Source: Geobacteraceae bacterium
GTDB taxonomy: Bacteria > Desulfobacterota > Desulfuromonadia > Geobacterales > Geobacteraceae
Length of the DNA: 7,965 bases
Assembly (NCBI GenBank): GCA_012797715.1
Contig: JAAZOO010000110.1
Location: forward strand, 1-7,965
Direction: 5' to 3'
Positions 1-6,004 of the stretch are shown here, in pieces. The notes below the pieces were generated by a model that was not told the origin of the DNA, did not search any database, and worked only from the letters and a program-made list of their open reading frames with translations. Position numbers and translations under genes: made by a program. The number at the start of each line of letters is the position of its first letter. Within the stretch, counting starts at the first letter, position 1.

Positions 1-206
1 GCCTCCCGCTCCGTCTCGACCTCGAGGATGGTTGCCCTGGCGGCGTTTCGGGTGCTCTTGAGTTTCTCGGTTGACACCTTGCAGTTGAATGCGAGGTTTT
101 CGAGTTCACCCAGGTCTATTCCGGGGTGAAGGGATCCCACATCCGCGACGTAAGCTCTCCCCGTCCCGTTGTACCTGATATTGTCGACATTGCTTGCGAG
201 GGCCAT
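1..206 (-). CDS. Phage major tail tube protein (lambda V-like), N-terminal part, cut by window edge
   Basis: This would be the subunit that stacks into the tail tube through which DNA passes. Only the first 68 residues and two bases of the next codon are inside the window. They begin MALASNVDNIRYNGTGRAYV and continue with a hydrophobic-polar alternation (GSLHPGIDLGELENLAFNCK), followed by a charged stretch (VSTEKLKSTRNAARATILEV) and ETERE. That last part resembles the segment of siphovirus tail tube proteins where a strand of the type 'LE(V/C)..E.LEH.SS..G' leads into the next beta strand. The start at 206 is chosen over the in-frame ATG at 212 because the AGGAGG at 220-215 is 8 nt from the former and only 2 nt from the latter. 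Its place directly after a tail terminator-like gene matches the lambda U-V order. The assignment rests on a short N-terminus plus position; another tail structural protein is possible. Confidence 0.6.
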   Translation of the reverse strand, partial: MALASNVDNIRYNGTGRAYVADVGSLHPGIDLGELENLAFNCKVSTEKLKSTRNAARATILEVETERE

Positions 207-210
207 CTTC

Positions 211-220
211 ATCACCTCCT
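211..220 (-). promoter_or_regulatory. Strong ribosome binding site of the tail tube gene
   Basis: On the minus strand the sequence reads AGGAGGTGAT, a full-length match to the anti-Shine-Dalgarno, followed 8 nt after the AGGAGG core by the ATG at 206. It is one of the two best ribosome binding sites in the window. This fits a tail tube subunit needed in many copies, and it decides between the two in-frame ATGs at 212 and 206 in favour of 206. Confidence 0.75.
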
Positions 221-267
221 GGGTTGACTGTTTTGCGTGTTGACGTTATTGCGCCGGCCGGCATCCA

Positions 268-287
268 GCTCTTGATGGATCAAGAGC
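268..287 (-). other. Perfect hairpin at the 3' end of the small membrane-protein gene
   Basis: The arms GCTCTTGA (268-275) and TCAAGAGC (280-287) are perfectly complementary around a 4-nt loop. On the minus strand the stem begins in the last codons of the membrane-protein gene, and that gene's TGA (282-280) lies at the top of the 5' arm. No T-run follows, so it is a poor intrinsic terminator. A second short palindrome, GCCGGCCGGC (253-262), follows about 5 nt downstream. The pair could slow translation or transcription, or stabilise the upstream mRNA, between the small gene and the highly expressed tail tube gene. Folding is inferred from base complementarity only. Confidence 0.5.
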
Positions 288-486
288 GCTTGAAGTAGAA
301 CGCCCATATCATGCTCCCTGCCGTCACCCACCATTCCGGGACGGTCTTCCCCAGGAGGAGAAGCAGACCAGTCACCACCATGGCGAGAATGGCCAGAATT
401 GCCCGAACGGACCCGGCGGGAAGCCACAAGGCCCCTTTGCCTTGCGTTCCTGATGCCGATCCTACGGACACGACTTCAGAGTTCAT
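280..486 (-). CDS. Small membrane protein of unknown function between tail genes
   Basis: This 68-residue protein has a polar, Gly/Ser-rich N-terminus (1-20), then LPAGSVRAI leading into a strongly hydrophobic segment (about residues 27-46, with AILAILAMVVTGLLLLLG). A short loop (KTVPE) follows, then a second, aromatic hydrophobic segment (about 52-65, WWVTAGSMIWAFYF), and a basic end (KRS). That predicts one clear and one short membrane helix. The ATG at 486 has an AAGGAG-type site centred about 9 nt upstream, and that site overlaps the stop of the preceding gene, so translation is probably coupled. I do not recognise a named family. The 'GSVRAI' motif entering a helix is something I associate with small phage-encoded membrane proteins, which is not proof. 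A holin-like role is conceivable from the size and hydrophobicity, but the position between tail terminator and tail tube genes, with no endolysin in view, gives no support for it. Confidence 0.75.
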   Translation of the reverse strand: MNSEVVSVGSASGTQGKGALWLPAGSVRAILAILAMVVTGLLLLLGKTVPEWWVTAGSMIWAFYFKRS

Positions 487-500
487 TTCACGTTTCTCCT

Positions 501-956
501 TTAGGGCAATCCGCGCCTGGTGGATTTGAGCGCACGGACGGTGACCGTGGTGTAGCTCACATAGAGCGGGTGATAGCTCTCCCCGGAGGCGTCTCCAGCG
601 GACTCCGTGTCACAGAGCCTTGCCCGGTAGAGGGCGTTTTCCGCTAACTCTCGCAATGTTTCCGCCTGCAGGCATCCCGTTCTGGTTCGAACGCTCCCGG
701 ACTGGGTGATTTCATCATTCACAACCCCGACCCCGAGAAACACCCGCCACTCCAACTCCCTTCGGTCCTGTCCACGCACCTGCTCGACGCCCACCACAGC
801 AATAAGCGGATAGTCCTCTTCCGCTGGAGGCCTGTTCTCGTCAATGCCAAGGAAGACTGATGGTGCCTTTCCGAACTGGGCCGTGCACCAGGAATTCAAT
901 GTGGTATCTCCAACCAGGGCGTTGCTCACGGCTTGAATGACTTCGGTCGTGGTCAT
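501..956 (-). CDS. Probable tail terminator / minor tail protein (lambda U-like position)
   Basis: This 151-residue soluble protein probably caps the growing tail tube and forms the surface that docks on the filled head. It starts with an amphipathic helix (MTTTEVIQAVSNALVGD) and continues with alternating strands around 32-78 (PSVFLGIDENRPP, then DYPLIAVVGVEQV, then ELEWRVFLGVGV). A helix follows at about 97-113 (QAETLRELAENALYRAR), then a final strand pair (PLYVSYTTVTVRAL). That helix-sheet-helix-sheet arrangement and length fit the tail terminator/neck fold of lambda gpU type. Its ATG (956-954) overlaps the TGA of the upstream gene (955-953) as ATGA, and its own stop abuts the next gene's ribosome binding site, so it sits in a tightly coupled operon. 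The call rests on position and predicted fold; sequence identity to gpU is not evident by eye. Confidence 0.55.
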   Translation of the reverse strand: MTTTEVIQAVSNALVGDTTLNSWCTAQFGKAPSVFLGIDENRPPAEEDYPLIAVVGVEQVRGQDRRELEWRVFLGVGVVNDEITQSGSVRTRTGCLQAETLRELAENALYRARLCDTESAGDASGESYHPLYVSYTTVTVRALKSTRRGLP

Positions 957-1588
957 GCCTTGGCGCTCCCTGTGCGGTATCGCTCGAGGGCGGCCAGAAA
1001 CTGCGCCTCGAACCTTTTCACGGCGTCACCCTGGATCTTCCGGAAGACCGGCCCGATGACAGGGCGCCTGGGGATGGTGATATGCGTCGTCTCAGGCTTC
1101 AGCACGAAGTAACCTCCAGTGACAGCCCCGCTCCGTCCCTGCTTTTTCCATTTGCCGCCCTTGATCTTGGTCGAGAGCCAGGCCATGCGGGTCCTCTTGG
1201 TGACCGGGATCGCCGCCCCTTCCTCGTGACGCCTGAGGGCGCCCATGAGCCAGGGGTCGCCCATCTGGCCCGGTTCTCCCTTCTTGCTCTTCCCGAGGCC
1301 GATTTCCGCGACGGTCGCCTCCTTGTCGATGAGGTAGCGGGCGAACCGGCCGAGAAAGAAGAGTGGGGTCGCGGGGGCAGACCTGAATTTGCGAAGCCTG
1401 AGGGTCAAGGGGTGCAGCTTCTGCCAGCCGCTTCCCCCATACTCGATATGATTGCGCAACTCCTGGGCCGCCCACCAGCCCACCGAGGACAACGCGGACC
1501 GCCTGGCCCGCTGGAATATCCCCGGGAGCTCCATGAGCATCCTGGTGGTCTCGTTCAACCCATCGGTCTTCGCATCGATCTGGAACAT
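953..1588 (-). CDS. Phage virion morphogenesis / tail completion protein (GpG or lambda Z-like)
   Basis: This 211-residue basic protein is of the type that completes the tail end before head joining. Family-like features are visible in order: an N-terminal helix pair (11-47, with a hydrophobic WWAAQELRNHI); a WQKLHPLTLRLRK segment (55-67); 'PLFFLGRFARYLID' (75-88), the place where relatives have 'L..TG.L..S'; a strand with AEIGLG (94-99); 'RRHEEGAAIPVTKRTR' (119-134), matching the 'HQ.G' region; and near the C-terminus 'IPRRPVIGP' (172-180), the typical 'IPARPFLG' motif, followed by a closing helix. The long Lys/Gly-rich insertion (about 141-160) makes it somewhat longer than many relatives. 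ATG 1588 lies 3 nt after the upstream stop, with AGGAAG 6 nt before it. An HK97 gp10-like name would describe the same neck role. Confidence 0.72.
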   Translation of the reverse strand: MFQIDAKTDGLNETTRMLMELPGIFQRARRSALSSVGWWAAQELRNHIEYGGSGWQKLHPLTLRLRKFRSAPATPLFFLGRFARYLIDKEATVAEIGLGKSKKGEPGQMGDPWLMGALRRHEEGAAIPVTKRTRMAWLSTKIKGGKWKKQGRSGAVTGGYFVLKPETTHITIPRRPVIGPVFRKIQGDAVKRFEAQFLAALERYRTGSAKA

Positions 1589-1591
1589 GCG

Positions 1592-1930
1592 TCACTTCCT
1601 GAACGTGGGCCTGAGGTCCCGGCGGATATCCAGCCTCCAGATGGAGTCTTGAGCCCCTCGGTCAATGTTGACCACCGTCCATGTGTCAGAACCGATGGTC
1701 ACGGTGTCTCCATACCCAGGGGCCGCCACATCGGACGCTTTGATCCACAATTGCCCGGAGGCCTGCACCGCGGCCTGCCACTTGGAGTCATCGATGTCCT
1801 TCCCGGGCCTGAAAACGGCGTCGATGTCGATAGAGGCCCCTCCCTTTGGAGCGTAGGTAAGCTTTTGCGCGAATTCCTCCGTCGAAAAGAAGATCTTCAG
1901 GTCGGATTCGATGACGTCTTGCAGGCTCAT
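1592..1930 (-). CDS. Head-tail adaptor / head closure protein (lambda FII-like)
   Basis: This 112-residue protein has the layout of the small beta-barrel head-completion proteins that sit below the portal connector and receive the tail. It has an N-terminal helix with 'IESDLKIFFSTEEFAQKLTY' (7-26), where 'D...F....EFA' is the recurrent signature of this group. A strand with GGASIDIDAVF (30-40) follows, then a disordered acidic loop (42-51), 'GQLWIKASDV' (59-68), 'GDTVTIGSDTWTVVNIDR' (74-91), where the 'D.V.I....W.V' pattern is typical, and a last strand 'SIWRLDIRRDL'. It is the first gene after the hairpin at 1947-1970. The GGAGG at 1939-1935 is only 4 nt from the ATG, which is close and may lower initiation. 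Gene order (capsid, then this, then a Z-like gene) agrees with lambda FII. Confidence 0.65.
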   Translation of the reverse strand: MSLQDVIESDLKIFFSTEEFAQKLTYAPKGGASIDIDAVFRPGKDIDDSKWQAAVQASGQLWIKASDVAAPGYGDTVTIGSDTWTVVNIDRGAQDSIWRLDIRRDLRPTFRK

Positions 1931-1946
1931 AGAACCTCCGCAAGGA

Positions 1947-1970
1947 AACCCGCGCCTTCAGGCGCGGGTT
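1947..1970 (-). terminator. Perfect GC-rich hairpin between capsid and tail-joining genes (terminator- or attenuator-like)
   Basis: The arms AACCCGCGCC (1947-1956) and GGCGCGGGTT (1961-1970) form an uninterrupted 10-bp stem with a 4-nt loop (TGAA on the transcribed strand). It occupies most of the 58-bp gap between the decoration-like gene and the FII-like gene. On the minus strand the stem is followed by TTTCCTTG, so the U-tract is poor and strong termination is unlikely. Read on the plus strand it is followed by ATTTA, also weak. The likeliest role is partial termination, or an RNA stabiliser that keeps abundant capsid transcripts above those of low-copy neck genes. The structure is certain as a sequence palindrome; its function is inference. 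Confidence 0.5.
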
Positions 1971-1988
1971 ATTTACGCATCACCTCGT

Positions 1989-2384
1989 CTACAGGGTGTA
2001 GTACTCGAGGAAGACGGTGATCTTGCCGGCCGTGAGAGCCGCGGTTCCCACAGTCACGGTGAGGCCCCTTGCCGCGGTGGTCTTGACTGCCGTTGCTGCT
2101 GTTCCAACAGGAACTGTGTCCAGTTTCGCCGCAAGCGTGAGGCTTGCCTTTGCCGTCGCTGCAAGAATGTCTGTTGCCGTTTCAAGACCAAGGGCCACTG
2201 TTGCCGAGCCACCGCTCAGCACAGCCGTATCCACGTGGACCATGCCCCTCACCACCAGGGCATTGGCTGGAATCATGTTCGCTCCAACCACCACGGCACC
2301 TACCGCACCACCATCATTAGCAAAGTCGTAGACGAACTTTGCCACCTTCATTTGCTTTTCCAACCCACTCAGACTCTGACCCAT
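1989..2384 (-). CDS. Probable capsid decoration or minor head protein
   Basis: This 131-residue protein is rich in Ala, Val, Thr and Gly and nearly free of Cys and Trp. After a short polar start (MGQSLSGLEKQMKVAKFVYD) comes 'FANDGGAVGAVVVGANMIPANALVVRGMVHVDTAV' (21-55), then 'GGSATVALGLETATDILAA' (58-76), and it ends 'LTAGKITVFLEYYTL'. The short hydrophobic strands separated by Gly/Thr turns suggest an all-beta protein of the kind that binds the capsid surface. I have the impression that small phage proteins with a 'DGGAVG...IP.NA.V..G' start are common next to major capsid genes, usually without a proven function. The AAAGGAG box 8 nt before the ATG is strong, consistent with a high-copy structural protein, and it lies directly downstream of the capsid gene. 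A role equivalent to lambda D is inferred from position; a head-fibre or scaffold role is not excluded. Confidence 0.5.
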   Translation of the reverse strand: MGQSLSGLEKQMKVAKFVYDFANDGGAVGAVVVGANMIPANALVVRGMVHVDTAVLSGGSATVALGLETATDILAATAKASLTLAAKLDTVPVGTAATAVKTTAARGLTVTVGTAALTAGKITVFLEYYTL

Positions 2385-2440
2385 TGTGGTCTCTCCTTTG
2401 ATTCGCCGTTTGTCCTGGCGTTGTCAGACCCATTGCAGGA

Positions 2441-3880
2441 TTACGCTCCCGCGTTCTTCAACAGGGCTTTCCAGTCCACTGCCTTGGCTCCGGCATCGAT
2501 GCGGACCTTGTATTCAACGCCATCGACGGACCAACCCTCTTTGGTTTCCATGTACGGGGCCTGGTTTCCGTTGAGAAAGAACACGGTCACCGTTTTGCCC
2601 CTGGGCCCGGCGAGGTACCATGCCGTGGTGCTGGCATCGTCCAGCCTGGGCTCATAGATCCTGGTGAATGCCCCGGCATAGATGTTCTGGAGGTTCGGCT
2701 GATTGCTCGCTCCGCCGATCAGCATGGTGTTGAAGAAAATCTCGGCGGCGGCCTTGATGGTCACGGGCGCAATGAAGAACTGCGGCTTGATGTTGAGACG
2801 CCGCTTACCGCCGATGTCTTTCTGCAGCGCCATCAGCTTTTCCCCCTCACCGATGGTCGTGACCGACACCGCCCCGCCGGTCCCCAGGTTGCCGTGGTTG
2901 GCATGGAACAGCGCAACCCCGTCACCCATGGCGGAGTTTGCAGTCAACACCGCGTAAGCCACATCACCCACCTTGCGGGCCGCCGATTCCCCGTGCCCAC
3001 GAGGAACGTCCGAGAGGGCATTGAGATCGTCGTTGATGATGGCTTGCCGGGTGATCGCAAAAAGCTTCCCGTAGGTCGCGATAGCATACTGTTCGCGACC
3101 TTCGGACCGCCCGCCGTACCTGTAATCGCCGTGTTCCGGCACCTCCTCGAGGTCATCGAATTCAGAGGGCCTCACGCGACTCTGAGTCTTGAAATCCGAG
3201 ACCGATCCGACGCCGCACCACTGTTGCCAGGTTTCCGGAGCCGTCTCGTAACCGTCGAACAGGAACTTATTGGCGGCGCTGGAGAGGATATACGGAAAAT
3301 CCGAGGAGGTGAGCGCGCGCCCGACCATCTCGCGCGGGTCCCCAAAGATGGGCTGTCCGGCGATCCGAAGTGCTTCACGCGCAAGCTCGCGCAGGCTCAT
3401 GCCTCTGAGGTCCATCGCCCCGGGGGCCGGCTGCTCGATCCTGACGTTCCCTCGGATCAGGATCGAATCGAGGCAGGCCGAACGAAACTTGTCGCGTTCG
3501 TCATGGACCAGGTCCACAGCAGGTCGAAAACCGAGACCTGAGCTCGCTCGCTGTCCTATGGCGTCCAGGACGGCCCTCCGCGCATCCTCAACGCTGCGCC
3601 GCTCCATGATCAACTGCTCGCCGAGGACTTCCAAGTCGAATCGCTGAGCCATGGCCCGGATTTCCGTGATTCGGGAGAGTTCCTCCCTGGCTGCCTGCTC
3701 TCTTACGGCATCGAGATTCCCTGGCGGTTCAGACGATGCGGCGGGAGCGCCAATGACAGGAATGGGAACGTCTGAGCGGGACTCATCTTCAAGACTCTCG
3801 AAGAACTCCCAGGCCTCCTCATCAGTGGCTCCAACGGCAAGTCCTCGAGCCTCCAACCATCTCCTAAGTCTTTTGTCCAT
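2441..3880 (-). CDS. Nested in-frame product: scaffold plus major capsid protein without protease
   Basis: Starting at Met196 of the fusion gives a 479-residue protein with the charged helical linker and the complete gpT-like capsid domain but none of the protease residues (His80, Ser130, Glu168). The start is preceded by an excellent Shine-Dalgarno sequence. Lambda C/Nu3 and Mu I/Z are known precedents for in-frame internal starts at this gene position, although there the nested product is the scaffold alone. A separate protease-free product would solve the stoichiometry problem of a fusion, since hundreds of capsid subunits but few proteases are needed per head. This is inference from the initiation signals; alternatively all subunits are made as the fusion and cut by the protease. 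Confidence 0.45.
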   Translation of the reverse strand: MDKRLRRWLEARGLAVGATDEEAWEFFESLEDESRSDVPIPVIGAPAASSEPPGNLDAVREQAAREELSRITEIRAMAQRFDLEVLGEQLIMERRSVEDARRAVLDAIGQRASSGLGFRPAVDLVHDERDKFRSACLDSILIRGNVRIEQPAPGAMDLRGMSLRELAREALRIAGQPIFGDPREMVGRALTSSDFPYILSSAANKFLFDGYETAPETWQQWCGVGSVSDFKTQSRVRPSEFDDLEEVPEHGDYRYGGRSEGREQYAIATYGKLFAITRQAIINDDLNALSDVPRGHGESAARKVGDVAYAVLTANSAMGDGVALFHANHGNLGTGGAVSVTTIGEGEKLMALQKDIGGKRRLNIKPQFFIAPVTIKAAAEIFFNTMLIGGASNQPNLQNIYAGAFTRIYEPRLDDASTTAWYLAGPRGKTVTVFFLNGNQAPYMETKEGWSVDGVEYKVRIDAGAKAVDWKALLKNAGA

Positions 3881-4465
3881 TCCGTTTTCCTCCTCCTGAC
3901 TGACGGCTGCGAAGGATCGGGCCTTGGCCTGCTCATCCGCGCCGATTGGGGTGATGGACAGCTCTTTGACTGTCCAGTCCGTGACCACTTTGAGCGGTCC
4001 AGTGTAGCTCTTGCCGTTGATGACCTGTGATTGCTTCTCCGGGACCCACACGAACTTGTTGACACGGTATCCCACGCTGAAATCCGTGAGGTGCCCCTCC
4101 TCCATCTTTGTGAAGGCCTCTTCGGCTCGCTCCACCGTGCTGAAAACGGTCGTAGCTACCAAATTCTGCCCTTCTACACGAAGGTTTCGCCCGGATCCGA
4201 GGACATCCGAGCTCGACCATCGGTTGTGAGAATCCAGGAGTGGAATCTGCCGATTTCTGGGCAGCCGCACGCCGGACATCAGCAGCACTTCGGGTACTGG
4301 CTCCCAGCGGTCGTGGTCGAACACCATGGAAGGCGTCTCAGTGGCGGCCGTGACATCAACCGAGCGCGCTTCGCGGTCGAGTGTGAGCGGCCTCACGAGA
4401 TCGTTTTCCATTTTGCGCAGACTAATGGACCGGTAGGACAATTGCGGTTTTTTCTTCATCGGCAT
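2441..4465 (-). CDS. Prohead protease / scaffold / major capsid protein fusion
   Basis: One 674-residue polypeptide combines procapsid maturation and shell formation. Residues 1-185 look like an HK97-type prohead serine protease: 'PLLDSHNRW' with candidate catalytic His80, 'HLTDFSVGYR' with candidate nucleophile Ser130, and 'WTVKELSITPIGADEQA' with Glu168, the family's closing E.S..P motif. Residues about 190-310 are highly charged and helical (AREELSRITEIRAMAQRFDLEV, SVEDARRAVLDAI), as expected for a delta/scaffold region. From about 315 follow DLVHDERDKFRSACLDSI and 'MSLRELAREALR'; then the capsid domain with 'FDDLEEVPEHGDYRYG', 'ATYGKLFAITRQAIINDDL' (464-481) and 'DGVALFHANHGNL' (515-527), which match Mu gpT-like capsid proteins. 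Protease-capsid fusions of this kind are known in phages. The start at 4465 has AAGGAG 6 nt upstream. A strong internal start lies at codon 196. Confidence 0.88.
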   Translation of the reverse strand: MPMKKKPQLSYRSISLRKMENDLVRPLTLDREARSVDVTAATETPSMVFDHDRWEPVPEVLLMSGVRLPRNRQIPLLDSHNRWSSSDVLGSGRNLRVEGQNLVATTVFSTVERAEEAFTKMEEGHLTDFSVGYRVNKFVWVPEKQSQVINGKSYTGPLKVVTDWTVKELSITPIGADEQAKARSFAAVSQEEENGMDKRLRRWLEARGLAVGATDEEAWEFFESLEDESRSDVPIPVIGAPAASSEPPGNLDAVREQAAREELSRITEIRAMAQRFDLEVLGEQLIMERRSVEDARRAVLDAIGQRASSGLGFRPAVDLVHDERDKFRSACLDSILIRGNVRIEQPAPGAMDLRGMSLRELAREALRIAGQPIFGDPREMVGRALTSSDFPYILSSAANKFLFDGYETAPETWQQWCGVGSVSDFKTQSRVRPSEFDDLEEVPEHGDYRYGGRSEGREQYAIATYGKLFAITRQAIINDDLNALSDVPRGHGESAARKVGDVAYAVLTANSAMGDGVALFHANHGNLGTGGAVSVTTIGEGEKLMALQKDIGGKRRLNIKPQFFIAPVTIKAAAEIFFNTMLIGGASNQPNLQNIYAGAFTRIYEPRLDDASTTAWYLAGPRGKTVTVFFLNGNQAPYMETKEGWSVDGVEYKVRIDAGAKAVDWKALLKNAGA
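3878..3897 (-). promoter_or_regulatory. Internal ribosome binding site and ATG inside the protease/capsid fusion gene
   Basis: On the minus strand AGGAGGAGG (3897-3889) is followed by 8 nt (AAAACGGA) and an in-frame ATG (3880-3878), codon 196 of the fusion. In the long product the same bases encode part of SQEEENGM. This site is as strong as any start in the window and stronger than the site at the fusion's own ATG. It sits exactly at the boundary between the protease domain and the charged linker, which makes a chance Glu-codon run less likely but does not exclude it. Confidence 0.55.
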
Positions 4466-4483
4466 GGAACGCTCCTTATTGCT

Positions 4484-6004
4484 TCAAGGGCTGACGCCCT
4501 CGTCCATCAGGGATGCCGGGTTGGTTTTTGCGGACTTGGACGTGCCGTTTACATCGAGTTCCCGATCCTGCTGCATCTGCCGCGCAGCCTGTATCTCATC
4601 GAGGACCTCCTCGTAGTCCCTCCCGCGCGCCGCGGTCACTTCCTGGGGAGACTTCAACAAGTTCGAGATGGCGTCCGCTTCAGCACGGCCTTCCTTGAGG
4701 GGATCCACCGGTGGCGTGCCAGGTGCGAGCCACTGGCAGCGCAGATAGGGGATCGGGTTGCTGAAATAGTCCGTCGGGATCCGGTTCGACACGGCCAGCG
4801 CGTCCATGAAGCGCCGATGGACCGGGACACAAATCTGCCGGATATGGCGTGCCTGGATAGGCCGGAAGGCCTGCAGCAGATCGTTTCGAATGCCGCGCAG
4901 GACAGAATAGTTGAGATCCTGATAATCGCCTGAAAGCAACTCATAGGAGACCCCCACAGTCACCGCAACCATGCGCAAAATCAGCTTGGTGAACGGCTCG
5001 AAGGAATCACCCGGGCGGTTGTACGATGAGAGACTGATTTTCTCCCCGGGACGCAGGTATTCGATGATGGCATTCTCAATCTGCTCGACCCGATGTCCTG
5101 TATTGGGGTCTGTCTCAGCCCTGAGCGACTGGTAGCCGGCCAGATCCCCGGTTTCGACGAATGCCAGCCACTTGGCTGCCAGTTTTGCCGCGTCGAGCTC
5201 GGCATCCATGAACTCGCCCAGGTCGTGAGCCACCAGAACCGCAGGGGTGAACGGTGAAATTCCTCGCAATTGATTGGGGCGGAACGTCTCAAAGCCGTGA
5301 ATCACCCGGCTTGCAGGTACCCGAATGGCTTTGCGGTAAGCATCCGGGTCAGTGAAATGGTATGCGAGGATTCTTCCGGAGGCCTTTTCGTACTCGACAC
5401 CCTGATAGATCTCGACCGGTCCGCTCGAAGGGTACGTATCATACTGGGAACTGAGCCAATCCGATTCAAAAACCTGCAGAGCGAACGGCAAAAAGCGGCT
5501 TCCGTTCGGCTTGAGCTCGTTCATGACGACGAAATACTCGCCCGATTCCACGTCCTGGCGCTTGGTGAGGCGGCAAATGTCGTGAAAATGCAGCTTTCCT
5601 GCAATATCGGCTTCTTCGCACCAGCGCCACCAGGCGTCTTCAATCTGCTGGTTCAGACTTCGGTTCAGCTTGCCGTCGGGTCCGCGGATCTTGGCTTGGA
5701 AATGGAACCCGGAGCCGGCTGTGTGGTCCACCAGGACGCTCACGGCGCGCGCAAAGTATGGAAAATCGCGCACAAGTTGCCGAACGCGGGCTCGGACGGC
5801 TCCGCTCGAGGAAGCGATGAGCTGATTGACGTTCTGATTGACTGGGGACCAGGGCCCGGTCAGGCGATTGCTCTTGGCGGCGGCATACTGGCGCAGTATA
5901 TCCATGCGGGATCGGGCGATCATGCGCTTTTGAGCCCGGATGGGGGCGATGATCGCGATCAGGCGGTCGAGCCCGACACCAAGAGTGTCCAGAATGCCGG
6001 CCAT
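4484..6004 (-). CDS. Phage portal protein, lambda gpB family
   Basis: The portal forms the dodecameric ring at one head vertex through which DNA is packaged and to which the neck attaches. The protein has 506 residues from the ATG, a normal length for the family. Recognisable segments in order are an N-terminal region with 'LTGPWSPVNQNVNQLI' (about 49-64); 'VRARVRQLVRDFPYFARAV' and 'DHTAGSGF' (about 71-101), the 'R.L.RNN.....V....VG.G' region; 'RQDVESGEYFVV' (150-161); 'FRPNQLRGISPF' (242-253), a hallmark; 'PGDSFEPF' (332-339); 'YELLSGDYQDLNYSVLRG' (355-372), the best family signature; and 'WLAPGTPPVDPLKEGRA' (426-442). The chosen ATG (6004-6002) overlaps the upstream TGA as TGATG, with GGAGG 5 nt before it. 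A TTG one codon earlier (6007) is the only alternative and is less likely. The gene ends 18 bp before the capsid fusion. Confidence 0.93.
   Translation of the reverse strand: MAGILDTLGVGLDRLIAIIAPIRAQKRMIARSRMDILRQYAAAKSNRLTGPWSPVNQNVNQLIASSSGAVRARVRQLVRDFPYFARAVSVLVDHTAGSGFHFQAKIRGPDGKLNRSLNQQIEDAWWRWCEEADIAGKLHFHDICRLTKRQDVESGEYFVVMNELKPNGSRFLPFALQVFESDWLSSQYDTYPSSGPVEIYQGVEYEKASGRILAYHFTDPDAYRKAIRVPASRVIHGFETFRPNQLRGISPFTPAVLVAHDLGEFMDAELDAAKLAAKWLAFVETGDLAGYQSLRAETDPNTGHRVEQIENAIIEYLRPGEKISLSSYNRPGDSFEPFTKLILRMVAVTVGVSYELLSGDYQDLNYSVLRGIRNDLLQAFRPIQARHIRQICVPVHRRFMDALAVSNRIPTDYFSNPIPYLRCQWLAPGTPPVDPLKEGRAEADAISNLLKSPQEVTAARGRDYEEVLDEIQAARQMQQDRELDVNGTSKSAKTNPASLMDEGVSP

Noticed and set aside
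212..427. Minus-strand frame of 71 codons overlapping the small membrane-protein gene
   Set aside because: It is a shifted-frame shadow of the 280-486 gene. It has no membrane or domain features and no ribosome binding site comparable with the 486 start.
1969..1980. Three-codon micro-ORF (ATG CGT AAA TAA, minus strand) with GAGGTG just before it, running into the hairpin
   Set aside because: It resembles a leader peptide ahead of an attenuator, but it is far too short to act as one and the spacing of the Shine-Dalgarno is nearly zero. Chance is the simpler explanation.
1082..2020. Long plus-strand open frame (312 codons) opposite the neck genes
   Set aside because: It runs antisense across two well-supported genes and the hairpin, its product is low-complexity Pro/Arg/Gly/Leu-rich with no recognisable motif, and it has no convincing ribosome binding site. 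It is explained by GC-rich codon use on the other strand.
4031..4933. Plus-strand open frame (300 codons) spanning the fusion and portal genes
   Set aside because: It is antisense to two confidently identified genes and crosses their intergenic gap, and the product is Arg/His-rich without domains.
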